A stretch of DNA of 64,000 bases from Methanobacteriales archaeon HGW-Methanobacteriales-1 (GCA_002839705.1 PGYO01000004.1:124001-188000); one strand, 5' to 3'; positions 10,669 to 20,722 are shown, counted from the first letter of the stretch. Program-made: numbers and translations. The notes: generated by a model from the sequence alone, not told the origin.

Positions 10669-11004
10669 TTGAGCGACATAGAAGAAATTCGTCGTAAAAG
10701 AATGCAACAGTTACAACAGCAAGCACAGCAACAAACTGTGGATGCTGAGTCTCAGGAACAAATGCGTCAGCAAATGGAAATGCAGAAAAAGCAAGCTATG
10801 ATGCAAATACTGACTCCTGAAGCCAGAAGTAGATTAGCTAATATACGAATGACCAAACCAGAGTTTGTGGATCAGATTGAACTTCAATTAATCCAGTTAG
10901 CTCAGATGGGTAGGGTTCAGTCCAAAATTACTGACGAACAGCTGAAAGAATTGCTTAAAAAGGTTGCTGGGCAAAAAAGAGAGATCAATATTGATTGGAG
11001 ATAA
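10669..11004 (+). CDS. PDCD5/TFAR19-family DNA-binding protein
   Basis: 111-residue helical protein of the PDCD5 family. After a Gln-rich, probably disordered N-terminus (residues 8-45) come the conserved 'ILTPEARSRLANIR' and 'IQLAQMGRVQSKITDEQLK' helices. Archaeal members bind DNA and may contact the prefoldin/chaperonin system. Their cellular role is not settled. The start is TTG with CGGAGG 8 nt upstream. It lies downstream of rps19e in the same direction, as is common in archaea. Confidence 0.9.
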   Translation: MSDIEEIRRKRMQQLQQQAQQQTVDAESQEQMRQQMEMQKKQAMMQILTPEARSRLANIRMTKPEFVDQIELQLIQLAQMGRVQSKITDEQLKELLKKVAGQKREINIDWR

Positions 11005-11071
11005 TTTTTATATAATTCACTCTAAAAAATATTAAACCTACCAAAAAAACTTGAATATTTTCCCTGAGATT

Positions 11072-11692
11072 ATGAAAGCAGGAGTACTATATAGTGGAGG
11101 AAAAGACAGTTCCCTTATGGCTCTAATTCTACAAAGAATGGGTCTGAATGTGGAACTGGTGACCGCAAACTTCGGAGTTTATAACTCATGGATACCTGCT
11201 TCCAAATCTGCTTCTGCTTTGGGTTTCAAACACAGAATATTGAATATTGATAAAACTGTTCTTGAAACTGCTGTTGATAAAATAGTGGAAGATAATTTTC
11301 CAAATAATGGCATTGATTATATTCATCATGCTGTACTGGAGAAAATAGCTCAGTGCGATTATTCTTTAGTTGCTGATGGTACTCGCCGTGATGATAAAAT
11401 ACCTAAGCTAAAAGAAAATCAGATTCAAAGTTTTGAAGATAGAAACCAGGTAGAATATGTAAATCTTCAAAGTTTTGGATATAAAACAATTGCACGGTTT
11501 TCTTCTAAACTTTTTGAAGTGAGTAAAGAAGAAAGTAGTAGGGAAAACAATTCAGATTATGAAGTAGAAGTTCGTTGTTTGATTGATGAAATATATGGTG
11601 AAGGAAAATCCAAATCAATATTTCCCAAGCATTTCCAGACTCGAGTAACAGGCTGGAAGTCGAACTTGATTCATTCAAATAATATAATTTAA
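11072..11692 (+). CDS. PP-loop ATP pyrophosphatase family protein
   Basis: N-type ATP-pyrophosphatase with the PP-loop SGGKDSS near residues 8-14 and a later 'DGTRRDDK' motif. PP-loop enzymes adenylate a substrate before adding N or S, often on tRNA or nucleotides. The substrate here is unknown. The group is sometimes labelled alpha hydrolase. I prefer ATG 11072 (MKAGVLYSGGKDSS). A TTG at 11051 would add seven residues without a good ribosome site. It sits between PDCD5 and rpl39e, which suggests an RNA-modification role, but that is only context. Confidence 0.75.
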   Translation: MKAGVLYSGGKDSSLMALILQRMGLNVELVTANFGVYNSWIPASKSASALGFKHRILNIDKTVLETAVDKIVEDNFPNNGIDYIHHAVLEKIAQCDYSLVADGTRRDDKIPKLKENQIQSFEDRNQVEYVNLQSFGYKTIARFSSKLFEVSKEESSRENNSDYEVEVRCLIDEIYGEGKSKSIFPKHFQTRVTGWKSNLIHSNNII

Positions 11693-11810
11693 TATTAATC
11701 GTAAATTTCATTAAATTGACCAATTAAACCGTTTTAATGATAAATTTAGTTGTAATTAAAAATTAATGATTGAGAAATGGTTTTTAACTAAGTTATTGGT
11801 GGAGAACAAA

Positions 11811-11966
11811 ATGAGCAGAAATAAACCATTAGCTAAAAAATTAAGACTTGCTAAAGCAAACAAACAGAACAGAAGGGTGCCTTTATGGGCTACAATGAAA
11901 ACTAATCGTAAAGTACGTAGTCATCCTAAAATGAGGCACTGGAGAAGAAGCAATTTAAAAGTTTAG
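11811..11966 (+). CDS. rpl39e: Ribosomal protein L39e
   Basis: 51-residue, extremely basic large-subunit protein that lines the exit tunnel. The whole sequence ([17 protein letters not shown]...) fits the family from end to end. The open frame extends upstream to 11766, but GGTGGAG before ATG 11811 and the family length set the start. rpl31e follows after 11 bp. Confidence 0.96.
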   Translation: MSRNKPLAKKLRLAKANKQNRRVPLWATMKTNRKVRSHPKMRHWRRSNLKV

Positions 11967-11977
11967 GAGGCCTTCTT

Positions 11978-12223
11978 ATGGAAAGAATTTACGTTATACC
12001 ACTCAGAAAAGTTAAAGATGCACCAAGGACTATCAGGGCTCCCAAAGCTGTGAGAGTTGTTAGAGCATTCTTACAAAAACATATGAAAGCAGAAGAAATA
12101 AAAATAGATGCTTCTATCAACGAAAAGATCTGGGAAAGAGGAATTCAAAAAATTCCCCCAAAAATAAAAGTAAAAGCTGTCAAAGAAGAAGATGGCAGTG
12201 TAGCTGTGACTTTAGCTGAATAA
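11978..12223 (+). CDS. rpl31e: Ribosomal protein L31e
   Basis: 81-residue large-subunit protein near the exit tunnel. '[33 protein letters not shown]' type segments, with the '[24 protein letters not shown]' end, are diagnostic. An AGGAGG site is 8 nt before the ATG. It is in the rpl39e-rpl31e-eif6 transcript. Confidence 0.97.
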   Translation: MERIYVIPLRKVKDAPRTIRAPKAVRVVRAFLQKHMKAEEIKIDASINEKIWERGIQKIPPKIKVKAVKEEDGSVAVTLAE

Positions 12224-12253
12224 TCAGTTAAATCACAATTTAATTGGTGAATC

Positions 12254-12928
12254 ATGATACGGAGAATCAACCTCAGCGGAAATCCCAATCTGGGAGTTTA
12301 CATTTCTATTACGGATAGTGTGGCCCTGGTTCCCCTGAACCTTCCTGAGGTTATGGAAGAAGCTATAAAAGAAGCCTTGGAAATAGAAGTTTTAAGAACT
12401 CCTATAAGTGGCAGCAGCCTAGCTGGTGCCTTGGCCGTGGGTAATTCTAATGGTTTTTTGGTTTCCACACACACTATGGATAAAGAAATAGAAACTATGC
12501 GAAATGCAGGACTTAAAGTTGAAAAAGTACCTGACAGGCATACTGCAGTAGGTAATATCATTTTAGCCAATGATAACGGTGCATTAGTTAGCCCTGACCT
12601 CTCAGATAAATCTATAGAAATTATCAACAAAGTATTAGAGGTTGATGCCCAAAGAGCCACCTTGGCCGGATTTAATATTCTAGGTTCAGTGGCTACAGCC
12701 ACCAATAAAGGAGCTTTGCTACATCCACAAACTAGTAAATCTGAATTAAAACTCGTTGAAGATGTTTTAAAAGTTTCTGCAGATGTAGGAACTGTTAACA
12801 GAGGAGTAGGTTTAGTGGGAGCATGCTCCACAGCTAATTCTAATGGAGTTCTGGTGGGAGAAATAACTACCGGGCCCGAAATGGCAAGAATAGAGGAAGC
12901 ATTAGGTTTTCTCGAGGGATACTTATGA
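12254..12928 (+). CDS. eif6: Translation initiation factor aIF6
   Basis: Anti-association factor that binds the large ribosomal subunit. The 224 residues form five quasi-repeats (pentein fold), visible as recurring '..NSNGFLV', 'NDNGALV', 'TNKGALL' and 'NSNGVLV' turns. A GGTGA ribosome site precedes the ATG. The stop overlaps the start of rplX (ATGA), so the two are probably co-translated. Confidence 0.97.
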   Translation: MIRRINLSGNPNLGVYISITDSVALVPLNLPEVMEEAIKEALEIEVLRTPISGSSLAGALAVGNSNGFLVSTHTMDKEIETMRNAGLKVEKVPDRHTAVGNIILANDNGALVSPDLSDKSIEIINKVLEVDAQRATLAGFNILGSVATATNKGALLHPQTSKSELKLVEDVLKVSADVGTVNRGVGLVGACSTANSNGVLVGEITTGPEMARIEEALGFLEGYL

Positions 12929-13152
12929 AAACAAAGATATTTAGAATTCAAGGTAAATTTGTAATGGGTGAAAACTTAAAACCCTTCACAAAAGAGTTAA
13001 AAGCTCTAAAAGAAGAAGACATCTACGAAAGACTTTATTCCGAATTCGGAAGCAAACATCACATCGGTAGATATCAAGTAAAAATCGAAAAAATTGAGGA
13101 AATCTCTGCAGAAGATGTACAAGACCCAGTGGTTAAAGCCCTTTTAAGGTGA
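12925..13152 (+). CDS. rplX: Ribosomal protein LX (L18a/L20a family)
   Basis: 75-residue archaeal LX protein. '[11 protein letters not shown]', '[20 protein letters not shown]' and 'DPVVKALL' match the family. It starts inside the eif6 stop codon. The next gene begins 4 bp after its stop, indicating tight coupling with pfdA. Confidence 0.95.
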   Translation: MKTKIFRIQGKFVMGENLKPFTKELKALKEEDIYERLYSEFGSKHHIGRYQVKIEKIEEISAEDVQDPVVKALLR

Positions 13153-13156
13153 TCCC

Positions 13157-13582
13157 ATGGAAGACCAGCAGAGATTAGAGGAATTAGTAAACCAAATAAA
13201 CCTGTATCAAAATCAGGCCGACCTAATTCAGCAACAAATGGAAGCATTAAGAGCGTCCCTTGGCGAATTAGAAATCCTGGAAAATACATTAGAAACCATT
13301 AAAGATGGAAAAGATCTGGAAACTTTAGTACCAGTGGGTGCAGGTTCTTTCCTCGCTGCAGATATCAAAAACACCGAAGAAGTAATTATGAGCGTCGGTG
13401 CTGGTGTGGCTATCAGTAAAAAAATGGATGATGCCCAGGAAACTGTTTCCACCCAGAAAGAAGAGCTGCAAAAAACCATGGAAAAAATGGCTCAAAATTT
13501 ACAACAATTAACGGATATAATTGTTAAACTGTCTCCTCAAGCAGAGGAGCTCCTCCAAAAAGTTAGGGGAAGTGGACAGTAA
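13157..13582 (+). CDS. pfdA: Prefoldin alpha subunit
   Basis: 141-residue chaperone subunit that hands unfolded proteins to the chaperonin. It has two long heptad coiled coils (about 1-45 and 95-135) flanking the beta hairpins '[14 protein letters not shown]' and '[13 protein letters not shown]', the alpha-prefoldin pattern. Its stop directly abuts the TTG start of ftsY. Confidence 0.95.
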   Translation: MEDQQRLEELVNQINLYQNQADLIQQQMEALRASLGELEILENTLETIKDGKDLETLVPVGAGSFLAADIKNTEEVIMSVGAGVAISKKMDDAQETVSTQKEELQKTMEKMAQNLQQLTDIIVKLSPQAEELLQKVRGSGQ

Positions 13583-14866
13583 TTGTTTGATTCTCTAAAA
13601 AAGAAATTCAATGGAACCATAGGTAAGCTTACTGAACAAGTTTCTCAGGAAGCCGAAGAGGAAGCAAAAAAGGCGGAACTTGAAACTTCGGTCAAAAATA
13701 AAGCAGAATCTTCTCCTGAAAAGGTTGATGATGTAAAATCATTTCCAGTGCCTACTAAATCAGATGAATCATTAGTAGAACAAAGTGAAACTACAGAAAG
13801 CGTTCCAGAAGATATTAAAGATGATGAAACTTCTGAAGATAAAGATTCTGATTCTAAAAAATCTTTTTTTTCTAGATTAAAAAGAAAATCTTCGGAAGAA
13901 GATTCAAAACTACCTAAAGAAGATGAGGAAGAAGAAAAATCTGTTTCTGAGAAAGAAGAAAAAGAATTTGATGAATCTGATAAGGAATCTAAATCAGGTA
14001 TTTTTTCTTTTATTCGGGAAAAAACTATTTCCGAGAAAGATCTGGATGAACTTTTATGGGAACTTGAAATGTCTCTTTTAGAGAGTGATGTGGCCTTAGA
14101 AGTGGCCGAAAAAATTATTAGTTCTGTTAAAGAGGATCTGGTGGGTATAAAAATAAAAAGAAGCAGCGATGTTTCTGAATACACTCTCCAGGCCCTTAAA
14201 AAGGCCGTTACTGGAATTTTAGATGTAGAAAGTAAGAGCATGGATACTTTACTTGCTGAAAAAAAAGCCAAAAACGAACCTTTAATAATCATGTTTGTGG
14301 GCATAAATGGTACTGGAAAAACTACTACCATTGCCAAAATTTCTACTTATTTTATAAATAAAGGATATACTCCAGTTATTGCAGCATCTGATACCTTTAG
14401 AGCTGGAGCTATTGAACAAATAACTCATCATGCTGAAGCTGTTGGTGTTAAAATCATCAAGCACAAAAAAGGTGCAGATCCTGCTGCCGTGGCCTTTGAT
14501 GCAGTTTCCCATGCCAAAGCACAGGGAAAAGAAATAGTTTTGGTAGATACTGCCGGGAGAATGCAGACCAATATAAATCTTATGGATGAAATGGCCAAAA
14601 TTAAGAGAGTTATAAGTCCAGATATGATTGTATTTGTAGGTGATTCCCTTACTGGCAACGATGTCGTGGAACAGGCCATAAAATTCAATGATTCTGTTGG
14701 TTTAGATGGAATTATCCTCACCAAGGCCGATGCAGATGCTAAAGGCGGTGCAGCCCTATCTATTGGTTATGTAATTAGTAAACCAATATTATTTTTAGGT
14801 ATGGGTCAGGGATATGAAGATTTAATGGAATTTAAACCAGAATGGATGATTGAACAGATATTTTAG
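13583..14866 (+). CDS. ftsY: Signal recognition particle receptor FtsY
   Basis: SRP-receptor GTPase at the membrane. The C-terminal NG domain has G1 GINGTGKTT near 240, DTFRAGA, DTAGR near 322 and TKADADAKGG near 380. The N-terminal 130 residues or so are a highly charged Glu/Asp/Ser/Lys linker (A domain) that probably tethers it to the membrane, long for an archaeal FtsY. Start TTG is taken because it follows pfdA without a gap and gives MFDSLKKKF, a typical amphipathic FtsY start. It is the last gene of the translation cluster. Confidence 0.95.
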   Translation: MFDSLKKKFNGTIGKLTEQVSQEAEEEAKKAELETSVKNKAESSPEKVDDVKSFPVPTKSDESLVEQSETTESVPEDIKDDETSEDKDSDSKKSFFSRLKRKSSEEDSKLPKEDEEEEKSVSEKEEKEFDESDKESKSGIFSFIREKTISEKDLDELLWELEMSLLESDVALEVAEKIISSVKEDLVGIKIKRSSDVSEYTLQALKKAVTGILDVESKSMDTLLAEKKAKNEPLIIMFVGINGTGKTTTIAKISTYFINKGYTPVIAASDTFRAGAIEQITHHAEAVGVKIIKHKKGADPAAVAFDAVSHAKAQGKEIVLVDTAGRMQTNINLMDEMAKIKRVISPDMIVFVGDSLTGNDVVEQAIKFNDSVGLDGIILTKADADAKGGAALSIGYVISKPILFLGMGQGYEDLMEFKPEWMIEQIF

Positions 14867-15019
14867 GAATTAATTCAATTAATATTCCATTATAATTTAA
14901 AAAGATATAACTAAAATTATAAAGATATTTCTAAATTAAAATATTTCTTTTGAATTATTGAAAATTATTTTTAAAAATATTTTGGTTTATAAATATGATA
15001 AATCAATAGTTTTCTTAAA

Positions 15020-15715
15020 CTATTTTACTCCACCATAGACCCCATAATTATAATATTTCCATAGCACATCTACCTGCTTAAAGCCAGCATCATCTAACCA
15101 TTTGATATGGTCACTCATTTTCGAAGGATTATCTTCTGCCCTATGTGTAGGCATCCATTTATTTTCAATGTCTTCCTCAGAATGGTTTTTGGCCATGAAT
15201 TCTTTCCATTTTTTAATATACATATTCTGTAAATAGTCTGAAGAGCCTAAAACAACGTCAGCATTGTAAAATACGCCGTCATCTGAGAGCAAATTAAAAA
15301 TTTTCTCATACAATTTTTTCTTATCTGAGTCTGATTCTAGATGATGCATGGCCAAAGATGAAACAACAGCATCATAAACTCCATTTAAAGAAATATCCTG
15401 AAAATCAGCCAATTTATAAGTGATATTCGAGTAATTTGAGAGCTTATTTTTAGCTATATTAAGCATATTTTCAGATAGATCTACACAAGTTATATGGGCT
15501 GTGGGAAATCTTATTTTTATCTTTTGAGAAATATTACCAGTTCCGCATCCTAAATCAAGAATCTTTAAATCTTTTTTCTCATTAAAAGGCAGCCCATCCA
15601 CCAGCACATCAGTCATTTGATCATAGTAAGGAATTAAAGTTAAAATTAAGTTGTCATAATATTTAGCTTCACTATCAAAGTGTTCTTGAACTTTTTTCAT
15701 CTTTAATCGCCCCAT
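15020..15715 (-). CDS. Class I SAM-dependent methyltransferase
   Basis: 231 residues with the SAM-binding motif LDLGCGTGN near residue 52, an acidic 'VDLSENML' strand end and the 'DAVVSSLAMHHL' post-motif. The start could be 15715 or the ATG at 15700. The protein resembles small cytoplasmic methylases of broad type. Nothing in the sequence fixes the substrate. It is divergent from a response regulator across a 142-bp region with a 16-bp direct repeat, and may share regulation with it. Confidence 0.8.
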   Translation of the reverse strand: MGRLKMKKVQEHFDSEAKYYDNLILTLIPYYDQMTDVLVDGLPFNEKKDLKILDLGCGTGNISQKIKIRFPTAHITCVDLSENMLNIAKNKLSNYSNITYKLADFQDISLNGVYDAVVSSLAMHHLESDSDKKKLYEKIFNLLSDDGVFYNADVVLGSSDYLQNMYIKKWKEFMAKNHSEEDIENKWMPTHRAEDNPSKMSDHIKWLDDAGFKQVDVLWKYYNYGVYGGVK

Positions 15716-15771
15716 ATAGCAAAAATAATAAATTTAAATCAATTTTCTATGTTAATAATGATTTATATCAT

Positions 15772-15837
15772 AAAAGATATTAATAAACTAAACTTTTCTA
15801 TTCTAGTTAATGCTTTATCCAAAAAGATATTAATAAA
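15772..15837. repeat. 16-bp direct repeat in a divergent promoter region
   Basis: AAAAGATATTAATAAA occurs exactly at 15772-15787 and 15822-15837, 50 bp apart, between the divergent methyltransferase and response-regulator genes. The second copy lies 20-35 bp before the regulator ATG, where the TATA box would be. It could be a pair of operators or duplicated promoter elements. Confidence 0.6.
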
Positions 15838-15857
15838 ATTTTACAAATAATAATGCA

Positions 15858-17561
15858 ATGCATAAAATTTCACTAGATATTGTTATAGTAGAAGATGAAG
15901 CTATTACCGCACTGGATATTAAAAGAAAGCTAGAGCACTGGGGACATAGTATGCCAAAAGTCGCTCATAGTGGTGCTGATGCAATTAAAATAGTGAATGA
16001 AACAAATCCGGACCTCATTTTAATGGATATAGTTTTAAAAGGGGAAATTGACGGTATTGAAACTGTGACCGAGATTAAAAAGAATCATGACATTCCCATT
16101 ATTTATTTAACTGCTCATTCTGAAGAAAAAATCATGGCCCGGGCCAAATATACTGAGCCTTACGGATATCTTATAAAACCTATTGATGAGAAAGAACTTT
16201 TTTTCGCTGTTGAGTCTGCTTTTTATAAACATAGTGTAGATAAAAAACTGAAAAAAGTCAATCGTGCACTACGAATGATTAGTGACTGTAACCAAAGTAT
16301 AGTGCGAATAAAAGACAAAGATGAACTTTTGAATAACATATGTCGCCTAATTGTAGAAGAAGGAGGCTACAAACTTGCATGGGTAGGTATGACTGAAAAT
16401 GATGAATTTAAAACAGTTCTGCCTGTTGCCCATTACGGTTTTGATGAAAGTTATGTTGAATCAATAAAAATAAGCTGGGGAAATAACAAGTACGGTGAAG
16501 GGCCTGTAGGAAAGTCCATCAAAAATTCAGAAGTATCAATTTCACGAAATATAAGTGAAGATCCTTATTTTGAGCCATGGCAAGAAAAAGCTCAGGAAAG
16601 AAATTATAAGTCAGTTATTGCACTTCCTCTTTTTATTGGAAAAGAAACCGTTGGATCTTTAAATATTTATTCTTCTGAAATAGAAGCCTATGATGAAGAA
16701 GAAGTAGAACTTCTCCTAGAACTGGCTGAAGACATTTCATATTATCTTGAATCTTTTGATGTTCGGAAAGAAAAATATTTAGCACTTAAAAAACTTAAAG
16801 AAAGTGAAATTAGATATAGGAACATCTTTGAGAATTCTGAAGAAGGAATATATCAAAGCACTGCTCAGGGAAAATATATTCATGTGAACCCTGCACTGGC
16901 CCGTGTGACTGGTTTCGAATCTCCTGAAGCTATGATCTCTGAAGTAAAAGATATAACTAAATTTTATGTTAATCCCATTGATAGAAAAAATCTCAAAAAG
17001 CGTCTAGAAAAAGAAGATGTTGTTAAGGATTACCATATCGAAGTATTTCTCAAAAATGGGAAAAAGGCATGGATGTCAATAACTGAGAAAGCCATTCGTA
17101 ATGATAAAAAAGAAATATTATATTATGAAGGACTGGCTCGTGACGTGACCCGAGAAAAGAAAATTTCTGATCAGTTGAAATCCAGTGAAGAAAAATATAG
17201 GAAGATAATAGAAACTTCCAATGAAGGTATATGGTCACTTGATGAAAACTTCAATACATTATTTGTTAATAAAAAAATGGCTAAAATGTTAGGATATAAA
17301 GTTTCAGAAATGTCCAACAGACATCTATTTGAATTTATACCTCAAAACTATCTTGATGAACAAAAACAGCGTATAGAACTTAGAAAAAATGGAATATCAC
17401 AAAAATACCAGTGCAAACTAATCTGCAAAAATGGTGATAAATTATGGGTTTTAGTTTCTGCTACTCCACAAATAAATGAAAATGGAGAATTCATCGGTTC
17501 TTATGCCATGTTTACCAATTTAAATGAAATAAAAGAGATAATATTTGAATCGGATGTTTAA
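15858..17561 (+). CDS. Response regulator with GAF and two PAS domains
   Basis: 567-residue signalling protein. Residues 5-120 are a receiver domain (EDE acidic pair, phospho-acceptor Asp in LILMDIVLKG, KP near the end). A GAF domain follows (about 140-310: 'LAWVGMTEND', 'ALPLFIGKETVGSLNIYS'), then two PAS domains (about 325-440 and 445-560). There is no His-kinase phospho-acceptor helix or ATPase domain and no DNA-binding domain, so the output must be through partners. REC-first PAS proteins are common in Methanobacterium. The receiver resembles those at 53234 and 56297 in this window. Confidence 0.88.
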   Translation: MHKISLDIVIVEDEAITALDIKRKLEHWGHSMPKVAHSGADAIKIVNETNPDLILMDIVLKGEIDGIETVTEIKKNHDIPIIYLTAHSEEKIMARAKYTEPYGYLIKPIDEKELFFAVESAFYKHSVDKKLKKVNRALRMISDCNQSIVRIKDKDELLNNICRLIVEEGGYKLAWVGMTENDEFKTVLPVAHYGFDESYVESIKISWGNNKYGEGPVGKSIKNSEVSISRNISEDPYFEPWQEKAQERNYKSVIALPLFIGKETVGSLNIYSSEIEAYDEEEVELLLELAEDISYYLESFDVRKEKYLALKKLKESEIRYRNIFENSEEGIYQSTAQGKYIHVNPALARVTGFESPEAMISEVKDITKFYVNPIDRKNLKKRLEKEDVVKDYHIEVFLKNGKKAWMSITEKAIRNDKKEILYYEGLARDVTREKKISDQLKSSEEKYRKIIETSNEGIWSLDENFNTLFVNKKMAKMLGYKVSEMSNRHLFEFIPQNYLDEQKQRIELRKNGISQKYQCKLICKNGDKLWVLVSATPQINENGEFIGSYAMFTNLNEIKEIIFESDV

Positions 17562-17910
17562 AATCATTATAATAAATATTACTAATTTTAAATTGTTTAT
17601 TCCATATTTTAACTAATATTTCACTAAAAACCATATTTTACATATCAAATCGATTATAAAATAAAATTATTTCAATTATTCATTTTACTAAAAATTGCTT
17701 TTGCAAATATTTTAAAAGACTTATTTTTATTTTCTAGCATTTATTCTTTAGTATATTGATTAAATAGAATTTTAAATCTCATTAAAAATTTATTGTATGA
17801 ATTTTTAATAATTGAAATATATTTAATCCACCTAATTAATATGAACAATATATATCATATTCAAAATAGTATTAGATATAAATCTTATTTAGATAAAACG
17901 GAGATATAAA
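17562..17910. other. AT-rich intergenic region
   Basis: 349 bp with no gene-like frame. It ends in the leader of the next gene (ACGGAGAT ribosome site at 17899-17906). No repeat or RNA structure stands out. Confidence 0.5.
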
Positions 17911-18363
17911 ATGCTTGGAGAGAAAGAATTAATTAAATTATTTCCTGATTTTAAGGAACTAGCAGAGCCATCTGGAATTGATTTGAGACTAGATGAAATT
18001 TTTATCCAAACTGGACCTGGTTCACTTATTGATAATGAAAAAAACCTCCCTACTATAAAAAAATTAGAGCCTCCTATTTACAAGCTTCAGCCCAAAACGG
18101 CTTATTTAGCAACAATTGATCGAAAAATAAAAATACCAAAAGGGTTTTCTATGCTATATCTTCCCAGATCAACTCTTTTAAGGTCTTTTGTTTCTGTTCA
18201 CACTGCTGTGGGCGATCCAGGATTCTATGGAACATTGCAGTTCATGCTTTATAATTATGGAGAATTTGAATACACTATTAAACAGGGCGAAAGAATTGCT
18301 CAGGGCGTTGTTTTTGATGTGAAAGGCTCTGGAGAATATAACGGCAGCTATCAAGAAAAATAA
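17911..18363 (+). CDS. dCTP deaminase/dUTPase superfamily protein, dUTPase-like
   Basis: 150-residue trimeric dUTPase/Dcd fold. Motifs visible are PSGIDLRL (20-27), PRSTLLRS (85-92), GDPGFYGTLQFMLYN (101-115), GERIAQGVVF (126-135) and GSGEYNGSY (139-147). In E. coli-type deaminases the Glu two residues before the conserved Tyr-Asn is catalytic. Here that position is Met112, while Asp102 of the dUTPase motif is kept. This suggests dUTP hydrolysis, or another nucleotide role, rather than dCTP deamination. A GGAGAT site precedes the ATG. It is a single gene convergent with acs. Confidence 0.8.
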   Translation: MLGEKELIKLFPDFKELAEPSGIDLRLDEIFIQTGPGSLIDNEKNLPTIKKLEPPIYKLQPKTAYLATIDRKIKIPKGFSMLYLPRSTLLRSFVSVHTAVGDPGFYGTLQFMLYNYGEFEYTIKQGERIAQGVVFDVKGSGEYNGSYQEK

Positions 18364-18377
18364 AATATGGATATCAA

Positions 18378-18416
18378 AGCCAATACTAAATTAATTGGCT
18401 AATTTTAATTTTTTTA
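18378..18416 (+). terminator. Terminator hairpin after the dUTPase-like gene
   Basis: AGCCAAT (18378-18384) pairs with ATTGGCT (18394-18400), followed by TTTT and a T7 run. The second arm also has an 11-bp inverted copy at 18505-18515 (AAATTAGCCAA), just before the end of convergent acs, so the element may act for both genes. Confidence 0.55.
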
Positions 18417-18533
18417 TAAATAAAATAAAAAATAAATAAGTTATCTGAAAACTAAAACTAAAAATATGTTTATTATAATTGTAATCATACTGGCAATAAG
18501 AATTAAATTAGCCAATATAATATTATTATTTTA

Positions 18534-20486
18534 TTACAAAGCCCTATCCAATCCATCAACTGATTCTGGATTAGCTAAAGTACTAATATCCCCCACATCT
18601 TCTTCTTTAACCTTAGCCTTAATAACTCGGCGCATAATTTTTCCAGACCTGGTTTTAGGAAGGTCATCCACAAATCCAATGACTGCTGGACTGGCTATAG
18701 GTCCTATTGCTTCCCTAACATGTTCTCTAAGCTGATTTTTGAGTTGAGGAGATGCTTCAAATTCTTGTTTTAAAATTACAAATGCTGCTATTTCTTCTCC
18801 TTTAAGAATATCAGGTTTCCCCACTACTGCTGATTCAGCTACTGCAGGGTGACTTACCAGGGCAGATTCTACCTCAGCCGTACTTATTCGGTGGCCCGCT
18901 ACATTTAGAACATCATCTTCTCTTCCCTGAATCCAGAAATATCCATTTTTATCTTTCCGAGCTACATCCCCACTTAGATAGATTCCTGGAAACTTGCTCC
19001 AGTATGCCTCCACATATCGATCTGGATCCCCATATAATGTACGGAACATGGCCGGCCATGGAGTTTTCAAAACCAGATGTCCTCCACTTTCAGTAAGTGA
19101 ATTTCCATCATCATCCACGATATCTGCCTGAATTGTAGGAAATGGCTTAAATGTGGAGCCTGGTTTTAATTCAGTTATGGGGAGTGGAGTTATAATATGC
19201 ATTCCGGTTTCGGTCTGCCACCAGGTGTCCATTATGGGACATTTACGGTTACCAACATTTTTATGATACCAAATCCATGCTTCAGGATTTATAGGCTCCC
19301 CTACAGATCCTAAAAGTCTTAATGTATTTAAATCATATTTTTGAGGCCATTTTTCGCCGTATTTCATGAACAATCTAACTGTGGTTGGTGCCGTGTAAAA
19401 AATACTTACCCCATAATCCTCTATCATTTTCCAAAACCTTCCAGGATCTGGATAATCTGGGGTGCCTTCAAACATAAGCGAAGTGGCTCCCATTAAAAGA
19501 GGAGCATACACAATATAGCTATGGCCGGTAATCCAGCCCACATCTGCAGCACACCACCATATATCACTATCTTTAATGTCAAAAACAAATTTTAAAGTAG
19601 TATATGTGCCTACCGCATATCCTGCATGGGTGTGGAGAACTCCTTTTGGTTTTCCAGTTGTTCCAGAAGTATATAAAATAAATAAAGGATCTTCACTATC
19701 TAATTGCTCGGTATCGCATTTAGCACTTTGTTTTTTTAGAATTTCATCCCAGAATACATCTCTTCCTTCTTTCATTCCCACATCGCTGCCAGTATTTTGC
19801 ACCACAATTACTTTTTCAATACTGGGAATGTCATCCATAACCATATCCACAGTATCTTTAAGTTTAATATCTTTTCCTCGTCTTTGAAATCCATCTGCAG
19901 TAATAGCTACCTTAGCCTGGGCATCATTGGCCCTTTCCTGGAAAGCTTTAGCCCAAAATCCAGAAAATACAACACTATGAATGGCTCCTATTTTAGCACA
20001 GGCCAGCATGGCAATGGGCAGCTCTAATATCATGGGCAAATATATACCCACCCGATCTCCCTTTTTAACACCCATGCTTTTTAAGGCATTGGCCAGACGA
20101 TTCACTTCGCGGTATAATTCAAAGTAAGTGAGTTTTTTTACCTCACCGGCCTCGCTTTCCCAAATATATGCAACTTTGTTCTTTCTAGAGGTTGTAACAT
20201 GCCTATCCAGAGCATTATGCACAATATTGAATTTCCCATCTATAAACCACTGGGCATGAGGAGGTTTCCAATCTAATACTTGATTATAAGGTTCAAACCA
20301 TTCTAATTCTTGAGCCATTTCATTCCAAAACCATTCTAAATCTTCATTTGACTTTTCAATGAGCTCTTCGTAATTTTTTATGTTATGCGAATCCATCCAC
20401 TGTTTAATATTACTTTGAGAAATCATATCAAAGTCTGCTTCAAATTTACGTTCTTCTTTAAGTAGCGTATCTAAATTTTTGGACAT
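18534..20486 (-). CDS. acs: Acetyl-CoA synthetase (AMP-forming)
   Basis: 650-residue adenylate-forming enzyme that activates acetate to acetyl-CoA for assimilation. The P-loop-like [11 protein letters not shown] lies near residues 265-280, the hinge '[15 protein letters not shown]' follows, and the catalytic Lys is in [11 protein letters not shown] near 614. N-terminal '[11 protein letters not shown]' and 'NALDRH' match Acs and not medium-chain ligases. It is transcribed divergently from the acetolactate-synthase-like gene. Full length for the family. Confidence 0.95.
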   Translation of the reverse strand: MSKNLDTLLKEERKFEADFDMISQSNIKQWMDSHNIKNYEELIEKSNEDLEWFWNEMAQELEWFEPYNQVLDWKPPHAQWFIDGKFNIVHNALDRHVTTSRKNKVAYIWESEAGEVKKLTYFELYREVNRLANALKSMGVKKGDRVGIYLPMILELPIAMLACAKIGAIHSVVFSGFWAKAFQERANDAQAKVAITADGFQRRGKDIKLKDTVDMVMDDIPSIEKVIVVQNTGSDVGMKEGRDVFWDEILKKQSAKCDTEQLDSEDPLFILYTSGTTGKPKGVLHTHAGYAVGTYTTLKFVFDIKDSDIWWCAADVGWITGHSYIVYAPLLMGATSLMFEGTPDYPDPGRFWKMIEDYGVSIFYTAPTTVRLFMKYGEKWPQKYDLNTLRLLGSVGEPINPEAWIWYHKNVGNRKCPIMDTWWQTETGMHIITPLPITELKPGSTFKPFPTIQADIVDDDGNSLTESGGHLVLKTPWPAMFRTLYGDPDRYVEAYWSKFPGIYLSGDVARKDKNGYFWIQGREDDVLNVAGHRISTAEVESALVSHPAVAESAVVGKPDILKGEEIAAFVILKQEFEASPQLKNQLREHVREAIGPIASPAVIGFVDDLPKTRSGKIMRRVIKAKVKEEDVGDISTLANPESVDGLDRAL

Positions 20487-20691
20487 TTTCCCTTCCCCAA
20501 CAAATTTGACTTGATAATTAATTATTCTCGCCTTGCATGCAATTAAACTGGAGTATTAAATAAAATATAATATGTAATTTCATCTTTGAATAGTTTACTG
20601 AATTTTAATAAATGAGAATTAATTAAATGAAATTTTAAATAAGAATTTATTTCAAATAAATTAATTTAAAATTCTAGAATACTGAATATAA

Positions 20692-20701
20692 TTAAATATT
20701 T
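20692..20701 (+). promoter_or_regulatory. TATA-like box, probably leaderless start
   Basis: TTAAATATTT lies about 27 bp before the ATG at 20723 and no ribosome site is present. Initiation at the normal archaeal distance would put the 5' end at the start codon. The 236-bp divergent region with acs holds nothing else recognisable. Confidence 0.4.
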
Positions 20702-20722
20702 CTTTTACAAAATATTAAAACA

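Noticed and set aside
12298-12951. 217-codon open frame opposite eif6
   Set aside because: Antisense shadow of a conserved gene; Ser/Thr-rich composition without ribosome site or known motif.
13645-14337. 230-codon open frame opposite ftsY
   Set aside because: Antisense of the acidic FtsY linker, giving a low-complexity Ser-rich translation.
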